This document shows positions 7,159 to 14,719 of a DNA stretch of 21,128 nt, piece after piece. This DNA comes from an uncultured Mucilaginibacter sp. (lineage in GTDB: Bacteria > Bacteroidota > Bacteroidia > Sphingobacteriales > Sphingobacteriaceae), in NCBI RefSeq assembly GCF_946481715.1, contig NZ_CAMLOV010000092.1, forward strand, positions 1 through 21,128, written 5' to 3'. A program made the translations under genes and the position numbers. Under the pieces are notes generated by a model. That model searched no databases, was not told where the DNA came from, and saw nothing but the letters and a program-made list of their open reading frames with translations. The first letter of the stretch is position 1. Every line of letters begins with the position of its first letter.

Positions 7159-7899
7159 TTGAGCGCTAATACTTTCACCAATATACAGCAATTTGCCGAT
7201 GGCCAGCTTTTGCTGGTAAACAAACCTTACAAATGGACCAGCTTTGATGTGGTTGGCAAACTACGCAATGCCTTTAAGCCGCTAAAGTTAAAAGTAGGGC
7301 ACGCCGGCACATTGGACCCACTGGCCACCGGCTTGCTCATCATCTGTACCGGTAAAATGACCAAGCAGATAGATACCTTCCAGGCCGAAGAAAAGGAGTA
7401 TACAGGTACCCTGGTTTTGGGCGCTACCACGCCAACTTACGATCTGGAAAGCGAACCCGAAGCAAAATTCGAAACCAGCCACCTTACCGATGAACAGATA
7501 AAAGCGGCTTGCGCGCAATTCACGGGCGATATACAGCAATACCCGCCGGCCCATTCGGCCATAAAAATTGACGGGGAGCGCCTGTACGAAAAGGCGCGCC
7601 GCGGCGAAGAAGTAGAACTGCGCCTGCGCAACGTTACCATCAGCGAATTTGAGATAACCCGGATAGAACTGCCTGAAGTTGACTTTAGGGTGGTATGCAG
7701 CAAGGGTACCTACATCCGCTCGCTGGTGAATGATTTTGGCATTGCGCTAAACAATGGCGCATATATGTCGCGCCTGCGCCGTACACGCAGCGGTAATTAC
7801 AGGATTGAGGATGCGCACGAGATATTAGAGCTGGTGAATACGATACGCGAACTAAAACATGCTGGTTCGGTAGATGACGCATCAATAATCGGCCATTAA
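7159..7899 (+). CDS. truB: tRNA pseudouridine(55) synthase TruB
   Basis: TruB forms pseudouridine 55 in the T-loop of elongator tRNAs. The product has 246 residues with motif I (LLLVNKPYKWTSFDVV), catalytic motif GHAGTLDPLATGLL with nucleophile Asp53 (E. coli Asp48), the PPAHSAIKIDGERLYEKAR segment and GTYIRSLVNDFG near the C-terminus. No ATG exists before the conserved region; the best start is TTG 7159 (MSANTFTN), an uncommon but plausible choice. A -7 box lies just upstream. ribF follows 65 nt later, the usual truB-ribF order. Confidence 0.95.
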   Translation: MSANTFTNIQQFADGQLLLVNKPYKWTSFDVVGKLRNAFKPLKLKVGHAGTLDPLATGLLIICTGKMTKQIDTFQAEEKEYTGTLVLGATTPTYDLESEPEAKFETSHLTDEQIKAACAQFTGDIQQYPPAHSAIKIDGERLYEKARRGEEVELRLRNVTISEFEITRIELPEVDFRVVCSKGTYIRSLVNDFGIALNNGAYMSRLRRTRSGNYRIEDAHEILELVNTIRELKHAGSVDDASIIGH

Positions 7900-7944
7900 T
7901 TTTGCGCGATAACAAAAACCTTTCTTCTTTGTATTTTCTACGTT

Positions 7945-7952
7945 TACATTTG
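7945..7952 (+). promoter_or_regulatory. Promoter of ribF (-33 TTTC, -7 TACATTTG)
   Basis: TACATTTG is an exact TAnnTTTG box ending 12 nt before the ribF ATG. TTTC at 7921-7924 lies 20 nt upstream of it and is one base off the TTTG -33 element, giving a near-consensus Bacteroidota promoter. No FMN riboswitch is present in this short leader. Confidence 0.55.
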
Positions 7953-7964
7953 CGCTAACACAGT

Positions 7965-8915
7965 ATGAGGATTTATAATAGCATCGATGAATTTGCCCCC
8001 GTTAAAAATGCCGTGGTTACCATCGGTACTTTTGATGGCGTACACATAGGGCACCGTAAAATTATATCGCGCTTAAAAGAGTTGGCGCTGGCTGCGGGCG
8101 GCGAAACCGTTATTTTAACCTTCTTTCCGCATCCGCGGATGATACTACATCCCGAAGACGAGAACATCAAGCTGATTACTACTATAAACGAAAAAGCCGA
8201 ATTACTGGAGAAGCTGGGAGTTGACCATCTCATCATCACACCATTTTCCAGGGATTTTAGTAACCAGTCGGCAGAAGAGTACATCCGCGAAGTACTTGTA
8301 AAAAAGATCGGCACCAAAACCATTGTAATCGGCTACGACCACCGTTTTGGCAAAGACCGCAAAGGCGGGTTGGAAGACCTGCTACATTTAGCTCCCGAGT
8401 ATCATTACGAAGTGCTGGAAATACCCGAGCAGGACGTTAACGATGTAGCTATCAGTTCTACCCGTATCCGTACCGCCCTGCTGGATGGGCAAATAGATAT
8501 TGCTAACGAATGCCTGGGTTACCCCTTCTTTATCACCGGTAAAGTTATCCGCGGCGATCAGCTGGGCCGCCAGCTTGGTTACCCCACCGCCAACCTGATG
8601 CTGGAAGAAAGGTATAAACTGATACCATCCGACGGGATCTACGCCGTCCGCGTTAAGGTAGAAGGCAAAGAGCACAACGGCATGGCTTACATCGGCCACC
8701 GCCCAACCGTTAACGGGATGACGCGCAACATCGAGGTGAATATCTTCGATTTTAAAGACGATATCTACAACAAGCAGCTCCGCATGGAATTCCTGCACTT
8801 TGTGCGCGAGGATATCCGCTTTGCATCGCTGGATGAATTGGTAGTACAGTTGGGTAAGGATAAAGAAGACGTGCTGGCACTGCTGGTGCTGGATAATCCG
8901 CAGTTCAATACATAA
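7965..8915 (+). CDS. ribF: Bifunctional riboflavin kinase / FAD synthetase RibF
   Basis: RibF phosphorylates riboflavin to FMN and adenylylates FMN to FAD. The protein has 316 residues, normal for the two-domain form. The N-terminal nucleotidyltransferase domain (1 to about 180) has GTFDGVHIGH with the HxGH pair at His27/His30, TFFPHPR, and SSTRIR near 163. The C-terminal riboflavin kinase domain (about 185-305) has GKVIRGDQLGRQLGYPTANL (about 192-211) and NGMAYIGHRPTV. The ATG at 7965 is the only start that leaves the N-terminal strand complete. It follows truB and has its own promoter-like sequence. Confidence 0.96.
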   Translation: MRIYNSIDEFAPVKNAVVTIGTFDGVHIGHRKIISRLKELALAAGGETVILTFFPHPRMILHPEDENIKLITTINEKAELLEKLGVDHLIITPFSRDFSNQSAEEYIREVLVKKIGTKTIVIGYDHRFGKDRKGGLEDLLHLAPEYHYEVLEIPEQDVNDVAISSTRIRTALLDGQIDIANECLGYPFFITGKVIRGDQLGRQLGYPTANLMLEERYKLIPSDGIYAVRVKVEGKEHNGMAYIGHRPTVNGMTRNIEVNIFDFKDDIYNKQLRMEFLHFVREDIRFASLDELVVQLGKDKEDVLALLVLDNPQFNT

Positions 8916-8940
8916 TAAACAAGTCAAATAATCAGGGGAA

Positions 8941-9135
8941 TTTGAGTGAACACGAATTCGCACTAATTAAACTGAATTTCACGAATTTTCAAGAGCTGTT
9001 ATAGATAATTTGTGCTAATTGAACTACTTCGTGAAATCAGTGTTCACTCAAAGCAGGTTTGTGCTCATTGGCTTCAATTCGTGAAATTCGTGTTCATTAT
9101 TCGTTTTAGTTAAAATTAATTCGTGAAATTCGTGT
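8941..9135. repeat. Cluster of AATTCGTGAAATTCGTG interspersed repeats with nested inverted copies
   Basis: An identical 18-mer, AATTCGTGAAATTCGTGT, occurs at 9076-9093 and 9118-9135, with a decayed copy at about 9026-9045. On the other strand GAATTTCACGAATT at 8974-8987 is the perfect complement of 9076-9089, and 8941-8953 is the perfect complement of 9040-9052 (13 bp). TTTGTGCT(A/C)ATT also repeats, near 9010 and 9059, so part of the spacer is a degenerate ~48-bp tandem array. No gene or RNA is evident; it fills almost the whole ribF-DUF2157 spacer. Confidence 0.8.
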
Positions 9136-9138
9136 GGT

Positions 9139-10197
9139 ATGGCCAAATTAAACCTCGACAGGCAGGAAAGCGAATTTTTAAACAGCACCATCTCTCATTG
9201 GGAAAAGCACCATTTGATTGATAAAGAGCAGGCCGAAAAGCTCCGTAATTCTTACGAAGTAAAGGGCTTCGACTGGATGCGGCTGGCCAAGTATTCGTTT
9301 TGGGTGGCATTGATATGCGGGGCTGTGGCCATAGGCTCGCTTATTGTGGATGACGCGGTGATTAACTGGATAAAACGACTGTATGATACCCCCGACATCG
9401 TGATCAGTATCCTTTCTGCTGCCGCCGCTGTGGGGCTGTTTTACCTTGGCCGCAGGCGCGAAAAATTATACCCCGAAAAAATCTTCAGTAACGAGGCGGT
9501 GATATTTACCGGTGTATTTTGCACCGCATGCTGCATCGCCTACCTTGGTAAAACCTTCGATAACGGATCGGGGCATTATTCCATCCTGTTCCTCATCTCG
9601 GTTTTTGTTTACGGTTTTTTAGCCTGGCGGATGAGTTCGAGGTTGATATGGCTTTTCGCGCTGGTATCGCTGGGCAGTTGGTTCGGCACCGAAACCGGCT
9701 ACCAAACCAACTGGGCGTTATACTTTTTAGGCATGAACTACCCAATGCGCTTTGTGTTGTTTGGCTTATTGCTGGTGGTTGCTTGCTATATCCTTAAAAA
9801 CAAAAAATGGTTCAGTTATTTTTGGGAACTTACTTATGTGATAGGGATGCTATACCTGTTTATGTCGCTTTGGCTGCTCAGCATATTTGGCAATTACGGG
9901 AGCCTGGATGTTTGGTGGACCATCAAACAGATCAGCCTGTTTTACTGGGGCATTATATCCGGTGTTGTGGCAGGGCTATTCCTGTTGTACGGGCTAAAAA
10001 GCAAGGACGTTATTGCCCGCGAGTTTGGCATTACCTTCCTCATCATATTCCTCTACACCAAATACTTCGAATACTTTTGGGAGAATACCAACAAAACACT
10101 ATTCTTTTCTATACTCGCGCTATCGTTTTGGCTCATCGGCCGCAAGGCGGAAAAGATATGGAATATCAGTACCAAGCCGAGCCCCCCGGCCCCCTGA
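9139..10197 (+). CDS. DUF2157-like polytopic membrane protein
   Basis: The 352-residue protein has a cytoplasmic N-terminus (about 1-50) with the helical pattern ISHWEKHHLIDKEQAEKL, followed by roughly nine or ten membrane helices. This layout, with an N-terminal 'tryptophan/helix then GW-KY' segment, fits DUF2157 proteins, whose function is unknown. The tail has an SPPAP stretch. The ATG at 9139 starts 3 nt after the last copy of the AATTCGTGAAATTCGTG repeat, so its translation start region is repeat-derived. It converges with the LysE gene; 104 bp containing a repeat relic and a hairpin separate them. Family assignment is by pattern only. Confidence 0.65.
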   Translation: MAKLNLDRQESEFLNSTISHWEKHHLIDKEQAEKLRNSYEVKGFDWMRLAKYSFWVALICGAVAIGSLIVDDAVINWIKRLYDTPDIVISILSAAAAVGLFYLGRRREKLYPEKIFSNEAVIFTGVFCTACCIAYLGKTFDNGSGHYSILFLISVFVYGFLAWRMSSRLIWLFALVSLGSWFGTETGYQTNWALYFLGMNYPMRFVLFGLLLVVACYILKNKKWFSYFWELTYVIGMLYLFMSLWLLSIFGNYGSLDVWWTIKQISLFYWGIISGVVAGLFLLYGLKSKDVIAREFGITFLIIFLYTKYFEYFWENTNKTLFFSILALSFWLIGRKAEKIWNISTKPSPPAP

Positions 10198-10229
10198 AGG
10201 GTGAGTTTTTGAAGGTTCGCAAAAAAAAG

Positions 10230-10253
10230 CGTCATTATAAGGCACGAAGCAAT
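10230..10253. repeat. One-arm relic of the CGTCATTGCGAGG repeat
   Basis: These 24 bases match the left arm at 4497-4520 at 21 of 24 positions, and both are preceded by a run of A's then AGCG. The matching right arm is absent downstream, so this is a truncated or solo copy. Confidence 0.7.
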
Positions 10254-10256
10254 AAC

Positions 10257-10273
10257 GCGGTGGAAAAAACCGC
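10257..10273. terminator. Possible bidirectional terminator hairpin between convergent genes
   Basis: GCGGT (10257-10261) pairs with ACCGC (10269-10273) around a 7-nt loop containing six A's. It lies between the stops of the DUF2157 gene and the LysE gene and could end transcription from both sides, but it has no good U-run. Confidence 0.3.
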
Positions 10274-10301
10274 CCTTCGGACCAATTTTCATAGCACCCC
10301 T

Positions 10302-10925
10302 TTAATGTTTGTAGAAGACCAAATAAATCTGTTTAAAAACGTGGTAAAGCGCGAAGCCAAAAAACAGGATAGCGATACAGGTATCAATAATTTTATTGCT
10401 TAGCGCGAATCGTTTTTGCAGGAAGCTGGCAAATTTGGCGTATAAAAACAAAGCTATGAACGAACCCATAGCCGAGCCTATGCTGAAAAACACCAGGTCG
10501 AGCGGTTTATCGTCTATCCATTCGTGAGTGATGAGATACGTGCCGGTCACCATCCAAAAAGGTATTTGCATGGGGTTTAAAAAGCCCAGCAGGATGCCGT
10601 ATTTAATGCTGGCGTGGTTGCTGTAGGTGGTTTTGGGTGGCTTGTTACGGTTAAGCCAGGTGATGATTGCCAGGGTGCCAAATAAAACCACCATTACCCA
10701 GTCGATAATGGTATCCAAACGCACTTCTTCTGATAACCATTTGGCGCCCAGCATTACCACAAAGGTGAAAAAGAATTCCACGCAGGAAAAGGCTATAATG
10801 AACTGCAGGGCCTGTTTAATGCCGCGGTTTATGGTTATCTGTACCAGCGTAAGGTTTATATTGCCTGGTGGGATGTAGCCTATAAAGTTGGCTATTACCC
10901 CGGCAAGTAAGGTCAGGAATATCAT
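10302..10925 (-). CDS. LysE family amino-acid exporter
   Basis: From the ATG at 10923-10925 the product has 207 residues and about six membrane helices, the normal size for LysE/RhtB exporters, which move amino acids or related metabolites out of the cell. The first helix carries the family motif IPPGNINLTLVQ (Gly/Pro-rich, about residues 15-26), and GFLNPMQIPFW lies at the middle helix as in the family (G-NP-). A longer frame to 11066 exists, but a perfect -7 box at 10939 to 10932 falls inside the extra part, so the short start is preferred. The substrate is not deducible. It is divergent from the cobalamin-binding-type gene at 11081. Confidence 0.85.
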   Translation of the reverse strand: MIFLTLLAGVIANFIGYIPPGNINLTLVQITINRGIKQALQFIIAFSCVEFFFTFVVMLGAKWLSEEVRLDTIIDWVMVVLFGTLAIITWLNRNKPPKTTYSNHASIKYGILLGFLNPMQIPFWMVTGTYLITHEWIDDKPLDLVFFSIGSAMGSFIALFLYAKFASFLQKRFALSNKIIDTCIAILFFGFALYHVFKQIYLVFYKH

Positions 10926-10931
10926 CGGCAG

Positions 10932-10939
10932 CAAAGATA
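10932..10939 (-). promoter_or_regulatory. -7 promoter element of the LysE gene (leaderless layout)
   Basis: Minus-strand TATCTTTG, an exact TAnnTTTG box, ends 6 nt before the ATG. Transcription would therefore start at or next to the A of the start codon. This box also decides between the two possible starts of the gene. Confidence 0.55.
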
Positions 10940-11012
10940 ATACTTTACCAGGCAATAAAATAAAGGATAGTGCCCCAGCCGGATATCCACGATTGTGGAT
11001 GATGCAAACCCA

Positions 11013-11020
11013 TAAATTTG
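11013..11020 (+). promoter_or_regulatory. Promoter of the cobalamin-binding-type gene
   Basis: TAAATTTG matches TAnnTTTG, with TTG at 10993-10995 as -33 and a 17-nt spacer. A 6-bp inverted repeat, ATCCAC-GATT-GTGGAT (10985-11000), overlaps the -33 and could be an operator. The leader to the ATG at 11081 would be about 55 nt. Confidence 0.45.
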
Positions 11021-11080
11021 CATATTTGCACTTTAAACGTACGGTTTGCAAAAGCCAACTGTACACTGCAAACCGAAAAC

Positions 11081-12007
11081 ATGCCTGCTCCTAAAATAAT
11101 ATCTCTTTTACCCGCCGCCACCGAGATAGTTTGCGCCCTCGGCCTGGAAAACAGCCTGGTAGGCCGCTCGCACGAGTGCGATTACCCCGAATCGGTTAAA
11201 GCGCTGCCAATATGCTCGGAAGCAAATTTCCCGGACGGGCTAAGCAGTGCGGATATCGATATAAAAGTAAAAGGGCTTTTGGCCGACGCCTTATCGGTTT
11301 ATACCGTAAAACGGGAAGTAATAAAAGGCCTTCAGCCGGATGTAGTCATCACACAAGCGCAATGCGAAGTTTGCGCTGTTTCCCTGCCCGAAGTTGAACA
11401 GGCACTGGAGGATTACTTAGATAAACCTGCAAAAATTGTGTCGCTGCAACCCAACAGCCTCGATGATATCTTTAACGATATAGCCACCGTTGCTGCTGCC
11501 CTAAACGTTACCCCGGCCGGCGATCAGTTAATTGAGGATTTGCAGGAGCGCGTTGATATTATCCGCCATAAGCTGAAATTTATGGATAGTAAACCCACGG
11601 TTGCCTGTATTGAATGGTTGGAGCCGATGATGATATCGGGCAATTGGGTACCCGAACTGGTGGGCATTGCGGGTGGCGTACCTGTATTAGCACAACAAGG
11701 CAAACATTCCCCTTACGTAAACTGGGCAGATATACAAGCCAGCGACCCGGACGTGATTATCCTGATGCCCTGCGGGTTTTCTATAGAGCGTACCATGCGC
11801 GAGATCGACATCCTTTTGCAACAACCCGGTTTTGGTGAATTGAAGGCAGTAAAAAACAACCGCATCTACATAGCCGACGGCAACCAATACTTTAACCGCC
11901 CCGGTCCGCGCATTGTGGATTCGGTAGAGATACTGGCAGAGATCATCCACCCCAAACAATTTATCTTCGGTTATGAAGGCACTGGCTGGATAAAATTTGC
12001 ACTTTAA
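11081..12007 (+). CDS. Signal-less BtuF-type (cobalamin-binding) periplasmic-binding-fold protein
   Basis: The product has 308 residues from ATG 11081, the point where homology to the BtuF/FepB fold (PF01497) starts: KIISLLPAATEIVCALGL. A longer frame from 11018 adds 21 residues without signal features. The N-terminus has no export signal, so the protein should be cytoplasmic. It carries SHECDYP (30-36) and QCEVCAVS (94-101), giving conserved-looking cysteines 33, 95 and 98, a pattern I associate with a soluble 'cobalamin-binding protein' subgroup. No BtuC/BtuD or TonB receptor genes lie beside it. Ligand and role are uncertain; cobalamin is by family name only. Confidence 0.75.
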   Translation: MPAPKIISLLPAATEIVCALGLENSLVGRSHECDYPESVKALPICSEANFPDGLSSADIDIKVKGLLADALSVYTVKREVIKGLQPDVVITQAQCEVCAVSLPEVEQALEDYLDKPAKIVSLQPNSLDDIFNDIATVAAALNVTPAGDQLIEDLQERVDIIRHKLKFMDSKPTVACIEWLEPMMISGNWVPELVGIAGGVPVLAQQGKHSPYVNWADIQASDPDVIILMPCGFSIERTMREIDILLQQPGFGELKAVKNNRIYIADGNQYFNRPGPRIVDSVEILAEIIHPKQFIFGYEGTGWIKFAL

Positions 12008-12087
12008 AAAATATTTTAAAAAGTTTAGGCAACATTCTAAATCAATATTTTAATTATATTTACGGTTCTCAACCTAATATAATTACC

Positions 12088-14646
12088 ATGCGCCGTTTTA
12101 TTATCCTGCTGCTTGTTGTTTTTGTAAACCTCAAATCTTTTGCCGCTACCGGCGAAGAGCCAAAGTTTAACCCACACGACCTATACATTACCTGGGAGGT
12201 TGTAGACAACAACTACCAAAACAAGCACGAAGCGCTTACGGCCATCATTATTACCAACAAAGGAAAAATTGCATTGCCAGCCGGTGGATGGAAATTCTAC
12301 TTCAACTCCTCGCGTAATTTTTTGCCAAACGCTACAACAGGTAACGCCACCATTGCACAGGTAAACGGCGATTTATACAGCATCACCCCAACCGCAGGGT
12401 TCGCCGCTATAAAACCGGGCGAAAGCGGCCGGATAGAATACGTATGCGAATCGCCGGTGGTGAACTTTACCGATGCCATTGAAGGCCCGTATTTAGTTTG
12501 GGATGCCGAACCATCCAAAGGTTATGCCCTTGGCGATTTCACGGTGAAGCCGTACAACCCTACTTACCAGGGTTTGATAACACCAGAGATCATCTACAAT
12601 CAAAATAAAACCATACTGGATATCCCGGCTGCGGAACTGCAAAAAATTATCCCTACACCAGTAAGCTACCAGGAAAATACCGGCAGTTTTATTATAACCA
12701 ACGCGGTTGTCATAGTAAGCGACCCATTATTCGAAAACGAGAAGCGGTATTTTATAAACGGAATAGAAAAGCTGCTCGGCAGCAAACTAAAAGGAACATC
12801 GGCAACAAAAAAGATAGCATTTAAAAAGGACGCCTCCCTTGGCGCAGAGGCGTATAGGCTAAGCGTAACGCCCGATGGCATGACGATAAGCGCCGCAACA
12901 CCTGCGGGCTTATTCTACGGTATCCAGTCGTTTAAAACATCGCTTAGTGCCGCACCGTGGGCAAAAGCACAGGCAGCGATAACCGTTCCTTGTTTGGAGG
13001 TTGCCGACGCACCGCGCTTTCCGTACCGTGCGGTAATGCTTGATGTTGCGCGTAACTTCCAAAGCAAACAGCAGGTATTAAAACTGATAAACCTGATGGC
13101 GGTGTATAAGCTAAATACCCTGCACATGCACCTTACCGATGATGAAGGCTGGCGCATTGAAATACCATCGTTGCCGGAGCTTACAGCCCTTGGCTCCAAA
13201 CGCGGGCACTCGCTGGATAGCAAAACCAATCTGCCGGCCTCCCATGGCTCCGGCCCCGATTTCAGCAATACCGCCGGCACCGGTTTTTATACCAAGGCTG
13301 ATTATATTGAAATATTAAAGTATGCCAATGAGCGCCATGTAACCGTAATCCCCGAGATAGAAACCCCCGGCCACGCCCGTGCTTCTATCAAAGCGATGGA
13401 TGCCCGTTACGAACGTTTGCTGGCAGCCGGCGATAAAGCAGGCGCAGAACGTAATTTGCTGCGCGATATGAATGACAAATCGGATTACCGCTCTGTACAA
13501 TACTGGAATGATAACGTGATAGATGTATCGCTGCCATCAACCTACAACTATATCGAAACAGTGGTAGGCGACCTGGTAAATATCTACAAAGAAGCTAACG
13601 CGCCATTGCCCGCCATCCATTTTGGCGGCGACGAGGTACCGGCGCATGTTTGGGAAAAATCGCCGGCGTACCTTGCCCTAAAAGCTACCCACCCCGAAAT
13701 AAAAAACACCGGCGACCTGTGGTTTTACTTTTATGGCAAGGTGAACGAGATCTTGAAGAAACGTAACATAAAACTTTCCGGCTGGGAAGAAATGGCTTTG
13801 CGCAAAACCCTGGTAGATGGGCAAGCTACCTACGTCCCTAACCCACAGTTTGTAAATGAGGGCATGCAAGTAGATGTTTGGAACAACGTTTTAGGCGACG
13901 GGCAGGAAGACCTGGCTTACAAGCTGGCTAATGGTGGCTATAAAGTGGTGCTCACCTGCGTTACCAACCTGTATTTCGATATGGCCAACTACAAATCGTT
14001 TGATGAGCCGGGTTATTATTGGGGCGCCTATTTGGGGATAGATAAATTCTTCTCGTTTATCCCTTACGATTACTTTAAAAACGCCGACGTAGACAAAAAC
14101 GGGTTGCCGATAAACCGCAACCTGTTTGTGGGCAAACAACGCCTTACCGATTATGGCAAAGAAAACATCATAGGGTTGCAGGGCGCTTTATGGAGCGAAA
14201 CCGTAAAAACTGCCGAGCGGATGGATTACATGATATTCCCGAAACTAATAGGTCTCGCGGAACGTGCCTGGGCAAAAGACCCATCGTGGACTACCGAACG
14301 GGATACTGCCAAGGCAAGGGCGTTATATAACGAAGATTGGAGCAAATTCCTGAACATACTGGGTAAACGCGAACTGCCCCGCCTGGCCTATTACAGTGGC
14401 GGCTACAGTTTCCGCATACCAAAACCGGGGGTAGTGCTGGAGGATGGCAAATACATTAGCAATATCCAGTACCCAGGCTTAACTATCCGCTACACAACTG
14501 ACGGCACCGAGCCTACCGCAAACAGCAAGGCGTATACCACCCCGGTTAATGCAAAAGGCGTAGTAAAATTTCGCGCGTTTGATGATAAAGGGCGCGGCGG
14601 CAACATAGCCGATGGCCCTGCAAATAATCCCAAGCCAACGATATAG
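12088..14646 (+). CDS. Secreted beta-N-acetylhexosaminidase (GH20) with chitobiase-type modules
   Basis: The enzyme releases terminal N-acetylglucosamine or N-acetylgalactosamine from chitin fragments, peptidoglycan or glycoproteins. The 852 residues comprise a signal peptide (1-20, ending SFAA), an N-terminal CHB_HEX carbohydrate-binding domain (about 27-165), a GH20b domain (about 180-308), the GH20 barrel (about 310-735) and a C-terminal CHB_HEX_C domain (about 775-845, with YTTDGTEPT). The barrel shows HLTDDEGWRIE, and HFGGDEVPAHVW with the catalytic pair Asp515-Glu516; Asp polarises the acetamido group in substrate-assisted catalysis. A -7-like TATATTTA at 12055-12062 lies upstream. No lipobox, so the protein is periplasmic or released. 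Confidence 0.94.
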   Translation: MRRFIILLLVVFVNLKSFAATGEEPKFNPHDLYITWEVVDNNYQNKHEALTAIIITNKGKIALPAGGWKFYFNSSRNFLPNATTGNATIAQVNGDLYSITPTAGFAAIKPGESGRIEYVCESPVVNFTDAIEGPYLVWDAEPSKGYALGDFTVKPYNPTYQGLITPEIIYNQNKTILDIPAAELQKIIPTPVSYQENTGSFIITNAVVIVSDPLFENEKRYFINGIEKLLGSKLKGTSATKKIAFKKDASLGAEAYRLSVTPDGMTISAATPAGLFYGIQSFKTSLSAAPWAKAQAAITVPCLEVADAPRFPYRAVMLDVARNFQSKQQVLKLINLMAVYKLNTLHMHLTDDEGWRIEIPSLPELTALGSKRGHSLDSKTNLPASHGSGPDFSNTAGTGFYTKADYIEILKYANERHVTVIPEIETPGHARASIKAMDARYERLLAAGDKAGAERNLLRDMNDKSDYRSVQYWNDNVIDVSLPSTYNYIETVVGDLVNIYKEANAPLPAIHFGGDEVPAHVWEKSPAYLALKATHPEIKNTGDLWFYFYGKVNEILKKRNIKLSGWEEMALRKTLVDGQATYVPNPQFVNEGMQVDVWNNVLGDGQEDLAYKLANGGYKVVLTCVTNLYFDMANYKSFDEPGYYWGAYLGIDKFFSFIPYDYFKNADVDKNGLPINRNLFVGKQRLTDYGKENIIGLQGALWSETVKTAERMDYMIFPKLIGLAERAWAKDPSWTTERDTAKARALYNEDWSKFLNILGKRELPRLAYYSGGYSFRIPKPGVVLEDGKYISNIQYPGLTIRYTTDGTEPTANSKAYTTPVNAKGVVKFRAFDDKGRGGNIADGPANNPKPTI

Positions 14647-14660
14647 TAGCTGATGGGTAA

Positions 14661-14708
14661 TAGTTCATGGTTCATAGTAGCGCAACTTCTGCTATGAACC
14701 ATGAGCTA
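14661..14708. repeat. Inverted repeat TAGTTCATGGTTCATAG between convergent genes (possible terminator)
   Basis: The 17-mer at 14661-14677 pairs with 14692-14708 at 16 of 17 positions across a 14-nt loop. It lies between the GH20 stop and the stop of the convergent hydrolase and could act as a bidirectional terminator. A perfect complement of the same 17-mer recurs at 15881-15897, and another partial unit (CTATGAACTA, 14713-14722) runs into the hydrolase stop codon, so it belongs to a dispersed repeat family. Confidence 0.75.
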
Positions 14709-14719
14709 TCATCTATGAA

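Noticed and set aside
7900..7964. FMN riboswitch ahead of ribF
   Set aside because: The 65-bp spacer is too short and lacks the conserved RFN elements; it holds a simple promoter instead.
8941..9138. CRISPR-like array
   Set aside because: Units are few, degenerate, in both orientations and without uniform spacers; no cas genes are present.
9807..10403. 198-residue plus-strand open frame overlapping the end of the DUF2157-like gene
   Set aside because: It overlaps a clear membrane-protein frame, has unnatural composition (many H, R, Q, C) and runs through the repeat relic; it is a shadow frame.
10926..11066. N-terminal extension of the LysE protein (47 residues)
   Set aside because: A perfect minus-strand -7 promoter box lies inside it, and LysE homology starts at the internal ATG 10925.
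11018..11080. Upstream start for the cobalamin-binding-type protein
   Set aside because: The 21 added residues contain no signal peptide and begin within the promoter box region.
12001..12024. Near-palindrome ACTTTAAAAAATATTTT... as a terminator of the cobalamin-binding-type gene
   Set aside because: It has no G/C in the stem beyond the ends and overlaps the stop codon; an AT-rich palindrome this weak is expected in such spacers.
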